Shown piece after piece: positions 8,511-17,643 of a stretch of 45,396 nucleotides of DNA. The notes beneath the pieces are model-generated. The model saw only the letters and a list, made by a program, of their open reading frames with translations, was not told the DNA's origin and made no database searches. The position numbers and the translations under genes were made by a program. Each line of letters starts with the position of its first letter. Position 1 is the stretch's first letter. The DNA comes from HGM20899 sp964615195. Lineage in GTDB: Bacteria > Pseudomonadota > Gammaproteobacteria > Enterobacterales > Succinivibrionaceae. The DNA lies in NCBI GenBank assembly GCA_964615195.1, contig CAZTNG010000006.1, positions 1-45,396 on the forward strand, written 5' to 3'.

Positions 8511-9131
8511 CTATATGCTTTGTAATGTTGATTTAATAATATCTTCCACAGACATGCCTTCTTTATAGCACTTATGCACTAATAAACTAGCCTGCTGAGG
8601 CTTATAACCTAAAGCAACAAATGCATTTACTGCTTGTTCTTCAATATCTGATGCACAACCATCTTGTTTAGAAGACAACCCAGATGCCATAGGAACCGAT
8701 AACGGATTATTATCTTCAATAATACCCCAACTACTAACCTTATCTTTTATATCTATTACTAAACGTTCAGCAGTTTTTTTACCAATACCAGGAACCTTTG
8801 TAATGTTAATTGTTTCACCATGACGAACAGCCTGAACAAATTCAGAAGGTGTCATAGTCGATAATACAGCAAGTGCTGTCTTTGGACCGATACCAGAAAC
8901 TTTAACTAGCTCTCTAAATAAAAATCTAGCTTCTTTACTTGTAAAACCAAAAAGAAGTTGGGCATCCTCTCTAACTATAAAACTAGTGTAAATAAACACT
9001 TCAATACCAACGTCAGGAAGCTCGTATATTGATGTCATTGGCATCAAAACTTCATAACCTACTCCATTAACTTCTATTAATATTTCAGGTGGATTTTTTT
9101 CTAAGATTTTACCGCGTAATGAGCCTATCAT
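8511..9131 (-). CDS. ruvA: Holliday junction recognition protein RuvA
   Basis: RuvA tetramers bind the four-way junction and load RuvB. The N-terminal OB fold starts MIGSLRGKI. Tandem helix-hairpin-helix motifs follow (VSGIGPKTALAVLS and VPGIGKKTAERLV). After a variable linker, the C-terminal RuvB-binding domain (ALGYKPQQASLLV) completes the 206 residues, the usual size. A good sigma-70 promoter lies just upstream, so this is the first gene of the ruv-tol transcript. Confidence 0.98.
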   Translation of the reverse strand: MIGSLRGKILEKNPPEILIEVNGVGYEVLMPMTSIYELPDVGIEVFIYTSFIVREDAQLLFGFTSKEARFLFRELVKVSGIGPKTALAVLSTMTPSEFVQAVRHGETINITKVPGIGKKTAERLVIDIKDKVSSWGIIEDNNPLSVPMASGLSSKQDGCASDIEEQAVNAFVALGYKPQQASLLVHKCYKEGMSVEDIIKSTLQSI

Positions 9132-9165
9132 AACTTTACCTAACAGTAATCAATATAATTTATAT

Positions 9166-9194
9166 ATTGTATCAAACAAAAATTAAATTATCAA
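9166..9194 (-). promoter_or_regulatory. Sigma-70 promoter of ruvAB-ybgC-tol
   Basis: On the minus strand -35 TTGATA (9194-9189), a 17-nt spacer and -10 TACAAT (9171-9166) lie 35 bp upstream of the ruvA ATG. Both boxes are close to consensus and the spacing is optimal. Consensus-based prediction. Confidence 0.6.
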
Positions 9195-9436
9195 TTTTGT
9201 TAATTTACAAGCGCTTAAGAAAACACATAAACTAAACAAAATATACTTTAGCGATTATACGAAATCTTTTACTTTATTGCTGATAAATATAAAAAAATAT
9301 ATATTTATCAGTTAATAAGAATAAAGGTTAGTTCTTGAATTTATGAAGAATTTTCTTAAAAAAGTTTATTTTTAATTTAAACAAAAAAACAAATAGTGAC
9401 TTAACACAAAATTTTTTGACTATTTTACAAAAAAAA

Positions 9437-9463
9437 TGTAACCTTTTGCGTCTTTGTTCGTTT
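9437..9463 (+). promoter_or_regulatory. ECF-type promoter, copy 2 (TGTAACC-N15-CGTTT)
   Basis: TGTAACCTT starts at 9437 and CGTTT occupies 9459-9463, with exactly 15 nt between TGTAACC and CGTTT. This is the same boxes and spacing as the promoter before the double-glycine protein at 773-1057, on the opposite strand 8 kb away. The -10 box ends 44 nt upstream of the ATG at 9508. The ECF sigma gene at 17125-17643 is the obvious candidate reader. Confidence 0.62.
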
Positions 9464-9507
9464 CCCCATAAAGAAACCGAATAACCATTTTTATAGGGAT
9501 GAATATT

Positions 9508-9771
9508 ATGAAAAACGATGATTTTAATGATAAGGATTTAGATTTTGTTGATATGCTAATGTCAAAAGCATTTAATAAATCAGCCCCTAAGGCTCCTGAA
9601 TTTAAATCGGCTTCAAACAAAGAAGCTACAGTATTAGATTTTAACTTTGCTAAGGCAAACGATGTAAAAAAATCTAGAGTCGAAGCCTATAATGATGAAG
9701 ATTTAGATTTTTTATGCGCTGCTGGCACTCAACAAAAGCCACTAGATGACGATAAAAATCCTAATAAATAA
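9508..9771 (+). CDS. Small acidic protein with leader-like DEDLDFLCAAG motif
   Basis: I set the start at the ATG at 9508, giving 87 residues, from Shine-Dalgarno AGGGAT 7 nt upstream; an ATG nine bases earlier overlaps that site. No database family is recognised by eye. The protein contains two related segments, FNDKDLDFVDM at the N-terminus and YNDEDLDFLCAAG near the C-terminus. The second resembles the conserved end of NHLP/Nif11-type leaders (DE/DLDxVxxxG), where C39 peptidases cut, and would leave a 14-residue hydrophilic tail. It has its own ECF-type promoter and a strong terminator and faces the export operon, whose last gene ends just beyond. It may be an exported peptide precursor, or a regulator or adaptor of the exporter. 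Confidence 0.65.
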   Translation: MKNDDFNDKDLDFVDMLMSKAFNKSAPKAPEFKSASNKEATVLDFNFAKANDVKKSRVEAYNDEDLDFLCAAGTQQKPLDDDKNPNK

Positions 9772-9805
9772 ACTTTATGTCTTGTTAACTAATCATACAT
9801 TAAAC

Positions 9806-9840
9806 AAATAGGTCTAAATAAATTTAGACCTATTTTATTT
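9806..9840 (+). terminator. Terminator between the small acidic gene and the export operon
   Basis: AAATAGGTCTAAAT (9806-9819) and ATTTAGACCTATTT (9822-9835) form a perfect 14-bp inverted repeat with almost no loop, followed by T-rich sequence on the plus strand. The convergent export operon ends at 9880, so the hairpin probably serves both directions. Confidence 0.8.
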
Positions 9841-9879
9841 TATAAAGCAACCAAACCACTTTCTATAAAAATTTTTTAA

Positions 9880-11013
9880 CTATTTTTTGTTTCTTATAAA
9901 ATCAATAAAATAAGCATCTTTATCTTCATAAAATAATTCAGCCTTTTTGCGAAGTTTCTTACTTAAATCTATTGGTTCATAGCCATTTTTGGCAATTTGC
10001 TCACTAATATCGTAAATTACCATACCAGACAATATAATATTAAAATTAGGCTCTGCACCATATTGTTTTTTATACTCTTTCGCAAAATCTTGATTAAATA
10101 ATTTTGTGACTCTTAATATAGGAACAACTAACTCTCCTGGATAATCATCTTTATCAATATCATCAACATTTAAATCTTCAGTTGTGTATACAGGGACTAT
10201 CATCTTCATGTTCTTTAGTGCTACTTTTAAACGCAAGTAATCATCATAATCACCCGCAAAAAATATAGCATCAATGGTACCTATTGCCTCATGTCCTACT
10301 AAAGAATTTTGAATTGCTTGCCTGTTCATTGGTGGCTGAAAATTCACGCGATAAATTGCATCAAATATTTTCTGTTGATTATTATAGCTCTGTAAAGCTG
10401 TACTAAAAATATCACCATAAGAGTTATTTTTAGGACTTATTATCAATAAGTTTTTATAAGAATGTTGGCTCATATTATCCATTAAAGCCTTTATCCAAAT
10501 ATCAAGCTGTGGAAAATATGATACAAAGTTATCAGGATTAAGAGGTGGCAACTTTTCTGAATATATGGTCATTGGAGATACTAACGGCACAGATTCAAAT
10601 TGTGTAATAGCTCTTGTAGAAGGAGTAAATGCTGAAATATACGGGCCAATGCATGCTGCCACCTTTTTAGGTGTACAAAATTCTTGCACTGCTTCTAAAT
10701 ATTTAGGTTTAGTGCCATCCGTATATTTAACTAATAAATTAATTTTCTTTCCTTTTACACCATTACCTGCATTAATAAGATCTACTGCTGTTTTTATCCC
10801 TTGCAATGACTCCTTAGCTGTATAATTATCATTACCTATAACTACAACAATCTCAACATTACTAGCACTCTCAACAGCTTTGCTACGATCTTCTGCATTT
10901 TCTTTTTGAAAATCTCTATCTATATAATTAAAAGAAGAGCTATTATCCATTTTTAAGTAAATAAAAAAGGCTAAAAACAAACTTAAAATCACTATTATTA
11001 TGTTTTTAATCAT
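9880..11013 (-). CDS. Membrane-anchored type I periplasmic binding protein
   Basis: A single hydrophobic helix (residues about 4-21) without lipobox or clear cleavage site anchors the protein; the rest would be periplasmic. From residue about 55 it reads as a Leu/Ile/Val-binding-type periplasmic fold: VVVIGNDNYTAKESLQGIKTA, INLLVKYTDG, ACIGPYISAFTPSTRAI, and later SGMVIYDISEQI. It is the last gene of the ECF-sigma/export operon, 10 nt after the second ABC gene, and no uptake permease accompanies it. A ligand sensor or a chaperone/receptor for the exported peptide is plausible, but the ligand is unknown. The fold call is firm; the role is inference. Confidence 0.78.
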   Translation of the reverse strand: MIKNIIIVILSLFLAFFIYLKMDNSSSFNYIDRDFQKENAEDRSKAVESASNVEIVVVIGNDNYTAKESLQGIKTAVDLINAGNGVKGKKINLLVKYTDGTKPKYLEAVQEFCTPKKVAACIGPYISAFTPSTRAITQFESVPLVSPMTIYSEKLPPLNPDNFVSYFPQLDIWIKALMDNMSQHSYKNLLIISPKNNSYGDIFSTALQSYNNQQKIFDAIYRVNFQPPMNRQAIQNSLVGHEAIGTIDAIFFAGDYDDYLRLKVALKNMKMIVPVYTTEDLNVDDIDKDDYPGELVVPILRVTKLFNQDFAKEYKKQYGAEPNFNIILSGMVIYDISEQIAKNGYEPIDLSKKLRKKAELFYEDKDAYFIDFIRNKK

Positions 11014-11023
11014 ACTTAAATTC

Positions 11024-13636
11024 CTAACATTGCTGTCTATTAGCTAGCTCACGGAACAACCCATTTTTTGACATTAATTGCTCATAATTTCCAACTTCTT
11101 CTACACACCCATGATTTAAAACATAAATCCTATCCGCACCTATTATTGTAGATAAACGGTGAGCAATAACTATGCGAGTAACATTTAGCTTACTTAAGTT
11201 GTTTGCAACATTTTCTTGGGACAAATTATCAAGAGCACTTGTTGATTCATCCATAATTATGGCTTTAGGCTTACCCACCAAAGCTCTTGCAATTAATATT
11301 CTTTGTTGCTGACCTCCTGAAATTGTTTCAGGAGAAATTAATGTAAAGATCCCCATAGGCATAGCTTCAACTTCTTCTAAAAATGAAGCTTGAGCTAATG
11401 CTTCTTTTGCCTCATCTGCTGTATAAGAAGTTCCCATAATAATATTATCTAAAATTGAACCTGCAAAAACATGATCATTTTGTAAGATAACTCCAAGCTT
11501 GTTACGCACAGACTTTAAATTTAAACGATTTAGATCACTGTTACCATAATAAACTGCACCGTTAGCAGGTTCATTAAAACCTAAAAGTATTCTTACTAAT
11601 GAACTTTTCCCTGCTCCTGATGGGCCAACAATTGCTACAAATTCGCCATTTTTTGCTTCAATAGATACATCATTTAAAACTAGATTTTCTGAATTATCGT
11701 ACTTAAAATTAATATGAGCTAAAGATATACTGCCATCAAATAATGAATTTAACTCTGGCTTATTATCATCACTTTCAGTTGGTGCACAAAGCAATGGATA
11801 TATACGATCATAATCAGGCTTAATAGCAAGCATTGACCAAATTCCACCACTAACACCCATAACACCCGCTTGAAAACTTTGAAAAGCAACCATAAAAGCC
11901 ATAAAAGCACCAATACTTAGTGTACCTTTTGAGAATATGCCACCTGCGATTGCATAAAACGAAATACTAACTAATGTCGGAAATACCAATGATGCAATGC
12001 TTTGAATAGTACCATTACGTGAAATAATATAATTTAATTTTGACTCTTCACCAAAATCACGCATGAAACGAGAAGTTATACGATTTTTTGCATTTGCTGC
12101 TCGTATCTTTGCTACACCATCAATAAACTGAGTGAGCAAACTACTAATTTTACCACCTGTTTCTGCTGCTTTTTTTAATGGATTATAATTCAATACTGAT
12201 AGCATAAAAAAAACTAAAGCATAAATAAACACAAAACCTATGCCAACAATAGCCATCATAGGACTATAAACAAACATCATAAACACACTTGCTAACGCAA
12301 ATATTGCACCAGTAAATTGTTGTGAAAATACATCAAAAATTGTTGCTTGAATAGAATTTGCAGACATAATTCTATTTGCGAGATCACCTCTTTCCCAATT
12401 GCTTACACTTTCCATACGCAATTTTAATAAGCGATCGTAAAGTGCAGCTTGGAAGCGTTCAAATTGAATTGTACTAAAAAATAGCATTATAATTTCGGGA
12501 ACAATTGAAACACATATCTGACATATAGTAAGCACCAATAGTAATAGCATTAATTGCCCTAGCTCATCCATATTACCAGACGGTATCAAGGTATTCACAA
12601 TATGTTGAGTAGCGGTTGGCATGATAAAGCTAAATACTGCACCGATACCTGCTAAGATAATCAACAAAAATATAATACTATATGCACGCCTAAATACAAA
12701 TTCAAGTAACCCCACCTTAGTGGTAATATTTTGCCTAAAACTTTCATAAAAACAAAAAGCAAATAAAGCAAAGTCTTCAGCATTATTGGCATTTATTGGC
12801 TGTTTTTCATTATTGTTAGATAAATAATAAGAACCTTCTGCCCTTAAATAAATTGCTACCGGCCGTAAAAATTCACCATCTTTGATAAACCCTAAAATTG
12901 GACTAGACTTCTCTTTATAGAATCCTGGTTCTAAAGTTATTTTACGCATACGTATCGACGTCAAGCGCTGAAAGTCTTGCATAATCTGTTGTGGATTGTC
13001 AGTGTTGGTAAAGGCTGTAACACCTTTATTTAAGTCAAAATCATAGGTTTTAGCTAAAAATTGCAATGCTACATAATAATCATTGCTAATATTAGCTGCG
13101 GATTTCTCATCTTCTTCAGATACATTTTTTTTAAATGATGCTATTTTACCTAAACTGTTTATTTGAGCAGTTAAATCCCTTTCTGCAGCCTGCGCATTTT
13201 CTTCACGATTTTGGATACGTCTTTTAAATAATTCGTTATCTACATCAACCATAAAAGCTATGAGGCTAATGATTGTGTCATGGTTATCCTCACCTACTAA
13301 CAAATTATTTGTTATTGATAAACTAGCATATTGCTCTGTTAGTTCCATATACAATTGGTTAGCAAAATTATGCTGCGCATTTGTATCCATCTCATATGGA
13401 AATAACTGACTTTCTTTTTCAGCAATATACTCTAAAGTATAGGTATATTGTTTATTTTTATAATTACAATTAAATGGTATTAGTACATCATTTGCCTTTA
13501 AGCTTTTTAGTAAAAAACTTTTTATTTTTTTATCAGCAACGTATGTTTGTAAAAATAAATTTACTTTACCTCTAGTTAGAATTACACCTGAAGCTAAATC
13601 CTCAGCTGATATAATATTTTGCGCTTTTACAATCAT
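11024..13636 (-). CDS. NHLM-type peptide export ABC transporter, no peptidase domain
   Basis: This is a fused transmembrane and ATP-binding half-transporter. The start is placed at the ATG at 13636 (870 residues): Shine-Dalgarno AAGGAG lies 7 nt upstream, and the ATG overlaps the previous stop as ATGA. A region of about 310 residues without a C39 Cys/His site precedes the type I exporter membrane domain (about 315-590). The nucleotide-binding domain has Walker A GPSGAGKSS, signature ISGGQQQRI, Walker B IIMDE and the H-loop IAHRL. Length and layout match the second ABC protein of NHLM bacteriocin systems (TIGR03797 by recollection). It probably pairs with the peptidase-bearing transporter encoded just upstream. 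Confidence 0.88.
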   Translation of the reverse strand: MIVKAQNIISAEDLASGVILTRGKVNLFLQTYVADKKIKSFLLKSLKANDVLIPFNCNYKNKQYTYTLEYIAEKESQLFPYEMDTNAQHNFANQLYMELTEQYASLSITNNLLVGEDNHDTIISLIAFMVDVDNELFKRRIQNREENAQAAERDLTAQINSLGKIASFKKNVSEEDEKSAANISNDYYVALQFLAKTYDFDLNKGVTAFTNTDNPQQIMQDFQRLTSIRMRKITLEPGFYKEKSSPILGFIKDGEFLRPVAIYLRAEGSYYLSNNNEKQPINANNAEDFALFAFCFYESFRQNITTKVGLLEFVFRRAYSIIFLLIILAGIGAVFSFIMPTATQHIVNTLIPSGNMDELGQLMLLLLVLTICQICVSIVPEIIMLFFSTIQFERFQAALYDRLLKLRMESVSNWERGDLANRIMSANSIQATIFDVFSQQFTGAIFALASVFMMFVYSPMMAIVGIGFVFIYALVFFMLSVLNYNPLKKAAETGGKISSLLTQFIDGVAKIRAANAKNRITSRFMRDFGEESKLNYIISRNGTIQSIASLVFPTLVSISFYAIAGGIFSKGTLSIGAFMAFMVAFQSFQAGVMGVSGGIWSMLAIKPDYDRIYPLLCAPTESDDNKPELNSLFDGSISLAHINFKYDNSENLVLNDVSIEAKNGEFVAIVGPSGAGKSSLVRILLGFNEPANGAVYYGNSDLNRLNLKSVRNKLGVILQNDHVFAGSILDNIIMGTSYTADEAKEALAQASFLEEVEAMPMGIFTLISPETISGGQQQRILIARALVGKPKAIIMDESTSALDNLSQENVANNLSKLNVTRIVIAHRLSTIIGADRIYVLNHGCVEEVGNYEQLMSKNGLFRELANRQQC

Positions 13637-15807
13637 GACTTGGCTCCTTCTAACTTCATCATGCTTGCATAATAGCAATCCTTAGCCATTAACTCAGAAT
13701 GAGTTCCGCGTTCTACAATCTCACCCTTATTTAATACTATAATTTCATCTGCATCACGAATAGTGCTAAGTCTGTGAGCCACAATTACCGTTGTAATTCC
13801 TCGGCGCCTTAATGCTAAATCTATTGCCTGCTCCGTAACTGGATCTAAAGCACTTGTTGCTTCATCTAAAATAAGCAAAGGAGTATTGTAAGCGAGTACT
13901 CGAGCAATCTCTAATCGCTGACGTTGGCCACCTGAAAAATTCTTTCCACCTTCAGAAACTCGTTGATTTAATATACTTCCACGCTTAACAAGTTCTTCTT
14001 CAATTTGTGCATCTTTAATTGAATTAAAAATATCTCTAGCTTCAAATCCTGCTGCAAAAAGTGTTAGATTATCCTCAACACTGCCTGCAAATAATGTTAT
14101 TGATTGATCCACGATACTAACTTGTGCATAAAATTGAGCTTCTGTATATGCACTATAAGGCTTATCATTTAATAGAAGCTCGCCATCACTTGGCTTTAAT
14201 ACTCCTGAAATAAGCTTAGCTACTGTAGATTTTCCAGAACCTGATGGTCCAACAATAGCAACTCTTTTACCTGGAGGTAAGGTCAGATTAAAATTTTTTA
14301 AAACAGCTTCTTCGCCAATTCCATAAGTAAAACTAATATTATTCATTTCAAGTTTAGCGTATGACTGTATCATATCTTCATCACAAGATTGTATACTTTT
14401 ACTAAAAACAGAATCTTGTGCATATTTGTAAACATCATTTATACGATCTAAATCTGCCTTCATAGTTTGCAATTTAGCACCACTTAAAAGTAACGCAGTA
14501 AAGGGAGCTATAAAACTTGCTGTCAAAGTTTGAAAAGCAAATAATCCACCAAGTGTAAGCTCGCCATCCATAACTATATAAGCACCTAAGCATAAAATTA
14601 ACACATTACCTAAGGCACTAATACAACTAGGCACGATATTAAAATAAGTTGTAAAAACTTCAAACTCTAGATTTTTTCTATTGTATTCAGCTAAATCGTC
14701 CATCCATTTTACAAAGATACTATCTTCTCGACCTGTTGCTTTTAATCCTTCTAAGCAATTAATGCCTGTTAATACGGAATTAAGCATCTTAGTTTTAATA
14801 GCAAGCAAACTTTGATTAATTATCTGCCTTTTATTCATTATTAAATACAAAAATCCCATATCTATTAACATAAACAAAATGGCTAAAAATGATAATTTAA
14901 CGCTAAATGACAACATTAAAATTAAAAAGAATATTGCTGTAAAAAATTTTATTACATTGTCTGCTAATGTCCCAAAAACTGTTGAGGCTACTGAAGTATT
15001 AAGATTTATTCTATTTTGAATATCTGCATTTCCTCGCTGGCTAAAAAAAGCCATCGGTAATTGCAACAAATAATTAAGCATTTCTAGAGTTTTATTGACG
15101 CTTATTTTTAGCTCTCCTCGACGCAATGCTAATTGCACTAAACTCGAAAGAATTATCTGTAAAACAACAGCTAAAATAAAAAAGAAAATTATTTTAATTA
15201 ACCAATTACTTTTATCAACTAAAACAGAATCCACAAAAGTTTGCATCAGTGCTGGAATAGCCATACCTGGTAAAACTAATAACAAACCACCCCAAATAAT
15301 CATCCCCATTAGGCCTTTCATGCCTGAAAGCATTTCAGTCATTGCTGAAAACACACCCATAGGCTTAGCATTAGTTGTAAAAGTTTCTGTTTTTTTAAAC
15401 TCTAGAGCAACACCTGTATATGATTTTTCAAATAATTCTCTATCTACAACTCTTGGCCCCACAGCAGGATCATTTAAATAAAAATTTTTTCCATCCCTAC
15501 TATGACCTTCATATACTAAAAAATGATTAAACTCCCAAAATATGATTAATGGTCCCTCTAGTTCATCCAGATCTTCCATTAATGCTCGATACCCTTTGGC
15601 CTCAAGATTATATTCACGCGCAGCTTTTAAAATTAAAGAAGCTTTACTTCCATTTCTATTAACGCCACACTCTGCTCTAAGTTTTTCTAAAGACTCGTAT
15701 CTACCATAATGAGCAAGAATCATAGCTAAAGATGCAGCACCACATTCAGTAGCTTCCATCTGTAAAATTGTTGGAGTTTTTATTCTAGTAGATCGAAATA
15801 GGTTCAT
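13633..15807 (-). CDS. NHLM-type ABC exporter with C39 leader peptidase
   Basis: This is a peptidase-containing exporter that cuts double-glycine-type leaders and moves peptides across the inner membrane. I use the ATG at 15807 (724 residues), with GAGGG upstream, rather than an ATG at 15831 that lies inside the HlyD gene and has no ribosome-binding site. The C39 domain (about 8-140) keeps the oxyanion Gln and catalytic Cys in LQMEATECGAA, the His in NHFLVYEGH and the Asp in LNDPA. A membrane domain follows (about 165-440), then an ATPase domain with GPSGSGKST, FSGGQRQR, LLILDEATSALD and VAHRLS. It matches the NHLM peptidase/ATPase protein (TIGR03796 type). No modifying enzyme is encoded nearby, so the cargo may be unmodified. 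Confidence 0.92.
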   Translation of the reverse strand: MNLFRSTRIKTPTILQMEATECGAASLAMILAHYGRYESLEKLRAECGVNRNGSKASLILKAAREYNLEAKGYRALMEDLDELEGPLIIFWEFNHFLVYEGHSRDGKNFYLNDPAVGPRVVDRELFEKSYTGVALEFKKTETFTTNAKPMGVFSAMTEMLSGMKGLMGMIIWGGLLLVLPGMAIPALMQTFVDSVLVDKSNWLIKIIFFFILAVVLQIILSSLVQLALRRGELKISVNKTLEMLNYLLQLPMAFFSQRGNADIQNRINLNTSVASTVFGTLADNVIKFFTAIFFLILMLSFSVKLSFLAILFMLIDMGFLYLIMNKRQIINQSLLAIKTKMLNSVLTGINCLEGLKATGREDSIFVKWMDDLAEYNRKNLEFEVFTTYFNIVPSCISALGNVLILCLGAYIVMDGELTLGGLFAFQTLTASFIAPFTALLLSGAKLQTMKADLDRINDVYKYAQDSVFSKSIQSCDEDMIQSYAKLEMNNISFTYGIGEEAVLKNFNLTLPPGKRVAIVGPSGSGKSTVAKLISGVLKPSDGELLLNDKPYSAYTEAQFYAQVSIVDQSITLFAGSVEDNLTLFAAGFEARDIFNSIKDAQIEEELVKRGSILNQRVSEGGKNFSGGQRQRLEIARVLAYNTPLLILDEATSALDPVTEQAIDLALRRRGITTVIVAHRLSTIRDADEIIVLNKGEIVERGTHSELMAKDCYYASMMKLEGAKS

Positions 15808-15811
15808 AAAA

Positions 15812-17095
15812 CTATTTTCCCTCTGTCTCATTAGTAGGTTTAGAGGTAAATAATTCTCTTAATGCAGGAATTATGTAGGAAATAGGTGAACGATATTCTG
15901 TATTAATTACCAATTGACCAAATACACCATTGATAATTTTAGTGTTGTAATCATTTTTTCCTGTCCAACTATAACCACTTAAGGAATGAGCATTAGGAAT
16001 CAATTCTAATACAACTCTAGTCATAACATCCTTACCCGCAATTCGCTGAGCAAGTGATGAATTTAAAAGTTCTGCAGTAATTGTCTCATAATTTACAGGC
16101 GTACTACTAACTTCACGTACTACACATTTAACATAACCATATTTAGCAGCTGGAGCATTACTTGGAGAGAAAAAGCCTCTCATACCAGTCTTTATTTTTT
16201 TCCCATTTTCTAATGGAACATATGCAACTAAATATATTCCATCATTAGGACTAGAGGCTACTAATGCTATCTTTTCACCACTTTGAACAAACGCTCCTTG
16301 TTCCTTAAAAATTTCAATAATTGTACCGTCAGAATCAGAACTTAACCAAAAAGATTCAGAAAATAATTTTTTTGTTAATGTATATTCTCTATATTTTTCC
16401 TCTAAACGTTGATTAAGTTCTAATAACTTTTCTTTTCCTTGCCATATCAAGTTATTAACCTCTGAATCACTCGCTAATGATTGTAAAAGTAATGATAATT
16501 GAGAATTTTCTGTTTGGACTAATTGATCTAATGTTCGATAATATTCAAGCTTAGAAACTACGCCTTTTCCTAAAAGACTAGAATATGACTCTAATAGCTC
16601 TTTTTGGCGTTCACGACTAAGTTGCTGCTCTTTTGCAATATTTTTTAGATTTTCTTTTTTCTGTTTTTCTAGTGATAACTGATAATTGATTAAACGATTG
16701 TTTCCTTCTTTTAAAAAACTTATCTCATTTTTCAACGTCTCATATTCAGACCTAAGCTTACGCACCTTTGTTACAATTTCTGGATTGTATATCTGTCCTA
16801 ATACTTGTCCTGTACGTACTTTTGCACCAGCATCAATATTAAGATATTTTAAAGTACCATCACCTTGAGCTATAACAGGCTTAACTCCCTCAGAGAGCAA
16901 GGTAATACCACTACAAGTTACACTTTCTGCAATTCTGCCAAAACATCCCCAAAAAACAACAGCAGCTAATAAAACTGTAATTGAAACAAGCAATAGCCAT
17001 GACCATGAGGCCTTCACACTAGTTAATACATGAAGTCTATTACTATTTGAAAGACTATCTAATGCTTTTTGTGAAAACTTTATCTTTTTAGCCAT
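15812..17095 (-). CDS. NHLM-type HlyD-family membrane fusion protein
   Basis: This is the periplasmic adaptor of the export machine. A cytoplasmic stretch of about 30 residues is followed by one transmembrane helix (about 31-52). A lipoyl half-motif (GDGTLKYLNIDAGAKVRTGQ) leads into a long coiled coil (about 115-255), the returning half-motif (SDGTIIEIFKEQGAFVQSGE) and a beta-barrel domain. The length of 427 matches NHLM secretion proteins (TIGR03794 type). It is the second gene of the operon, 29 nt after the sigma gene and 4 nt before the peptidase transporter. No outer-membrane TolC is in the window. Confidence 0.9.
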   Translation of the reverse strand: MAKKIKFSQKALDSLSNSNRLHVLTSVKASWSWLLLVSITVLLAAVVFWGCFGRIAESVTCSGITLLSEGVKPVIAQGDGTLKYLNIDAGAKVRTGQVLGQIYNPEIVTKVRKLRSEYETLKNEISFLKEGNNRLINYQLSLEKQKKENLKNIAKEQQLSRERQKELLESYSSLLGKGVVSKLEYYRTLDQLVQTENSQLSLLLQSLASDSEVNNLIWQGKEKLLELNQRLEEKYREYTLTKKLFSESFWLSSDSDGTIIEIFKEQGAFVQSGEKIALVASSPNDGIYLVAYVPLENGKKIKTGMRGFFSPSNAPAAKYGYVKCVVREVSSTPVNYETITAELLNSSLAQRIAGKDVMTRVVLELIPNAHSLSGYSWTGKNDYNTKIINGVFGQLVINTEYRSPISYIIPALRELFTSKPTNETEGK

Positions 17096-17124
17096 TTATC
17101 TACCGCCATTTATAATAGACTCAC

Positions 17125-17643
17125 TTACAGAAAATCATTTTTTAATTCCATAAGCATCGGAGCTAGCAATTCCTTAGCTCGATAAATACGTACCTTTACT
17201 AAACTTTCATTAATTCCTAATTCAGAAGCAATTTCTTTGATTGATAACTCACCAACTTTACTCATTGTGTAACAAACTCGTAAATCCTCAGGTATATTAC
17301 TCAACGCAGATGTAAGTTTATTGCGCAAATAAACTAAATCACTATCTTCAGTTTTTTCTTGTGCTGTCCTTTCATCCTCAACTGTGTCAAAGTCATCAGT
17401 TATACTCATTAATCTGTTTTTACGAAAAGCATCTATACGTAAATTCTTGGCTGTTTGAAAAGCAATACCAGAAATACTATCCTTTTCTACAGCAAAATCT
17501 TCTCTACGTTGCCATATTCTAAGAAAAGTCTCTTGTACGAGATCACACGCATATTCGTAATTTTCACCATTTGCAATCAAATAATTAGTAAGTCTTGGGG
17601 CTATTTGATTGTACAAATCTTGCATTTGCTTTTCAGTAATCAT
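17125..17643 (-). CDS. ECF-type RNA polymerase sigma factor
   Basis: This 172-residue sigma-70-family protein has only regions 2 and 4, as in ECF factors. Region 2 includes YACDLVQETFLRIWQRREDF and FQTAKNLRIDAFRKNR. An acidic linker separates region 4, a helix-turn-helix with LSIKEIASELGINESLVKVRI. It is the first gene of the export operon and no anti-sigma gene is adjacent. I propose that it reads the TGTAACC-N15-CGTTT promoters before the two small genes. Its own upstream region has only a partial match (TGAAACTTT without the CGTTT box), so autoregulation is not shown. Confidence 0.9.
   Translation of the reverse strand: MITEKQMQDLYNQIAPRLTNYLIANGENYEYACDLVQETFLRIWQRREDFAVEKDSISGIAFQTAKNLRIDAFRKNRLMSITDDFDTVEDERTAQEKTEDSDLVYLRNKLTSALSNIPEDLRVCYTMSKVGELSIKEIASELGINESLVKVRIYRAKELLAPMLMELKNDFL

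Noticed and set aside
9420..9620. Minus-strand open frame over the small acidic gene
   Set aside because: It overlaps the ECF-type promoter and the 5' half of the plus-strand gene, which has the Shine-Dalgarno, promoter and terminator; nothing supports the reverse frame.
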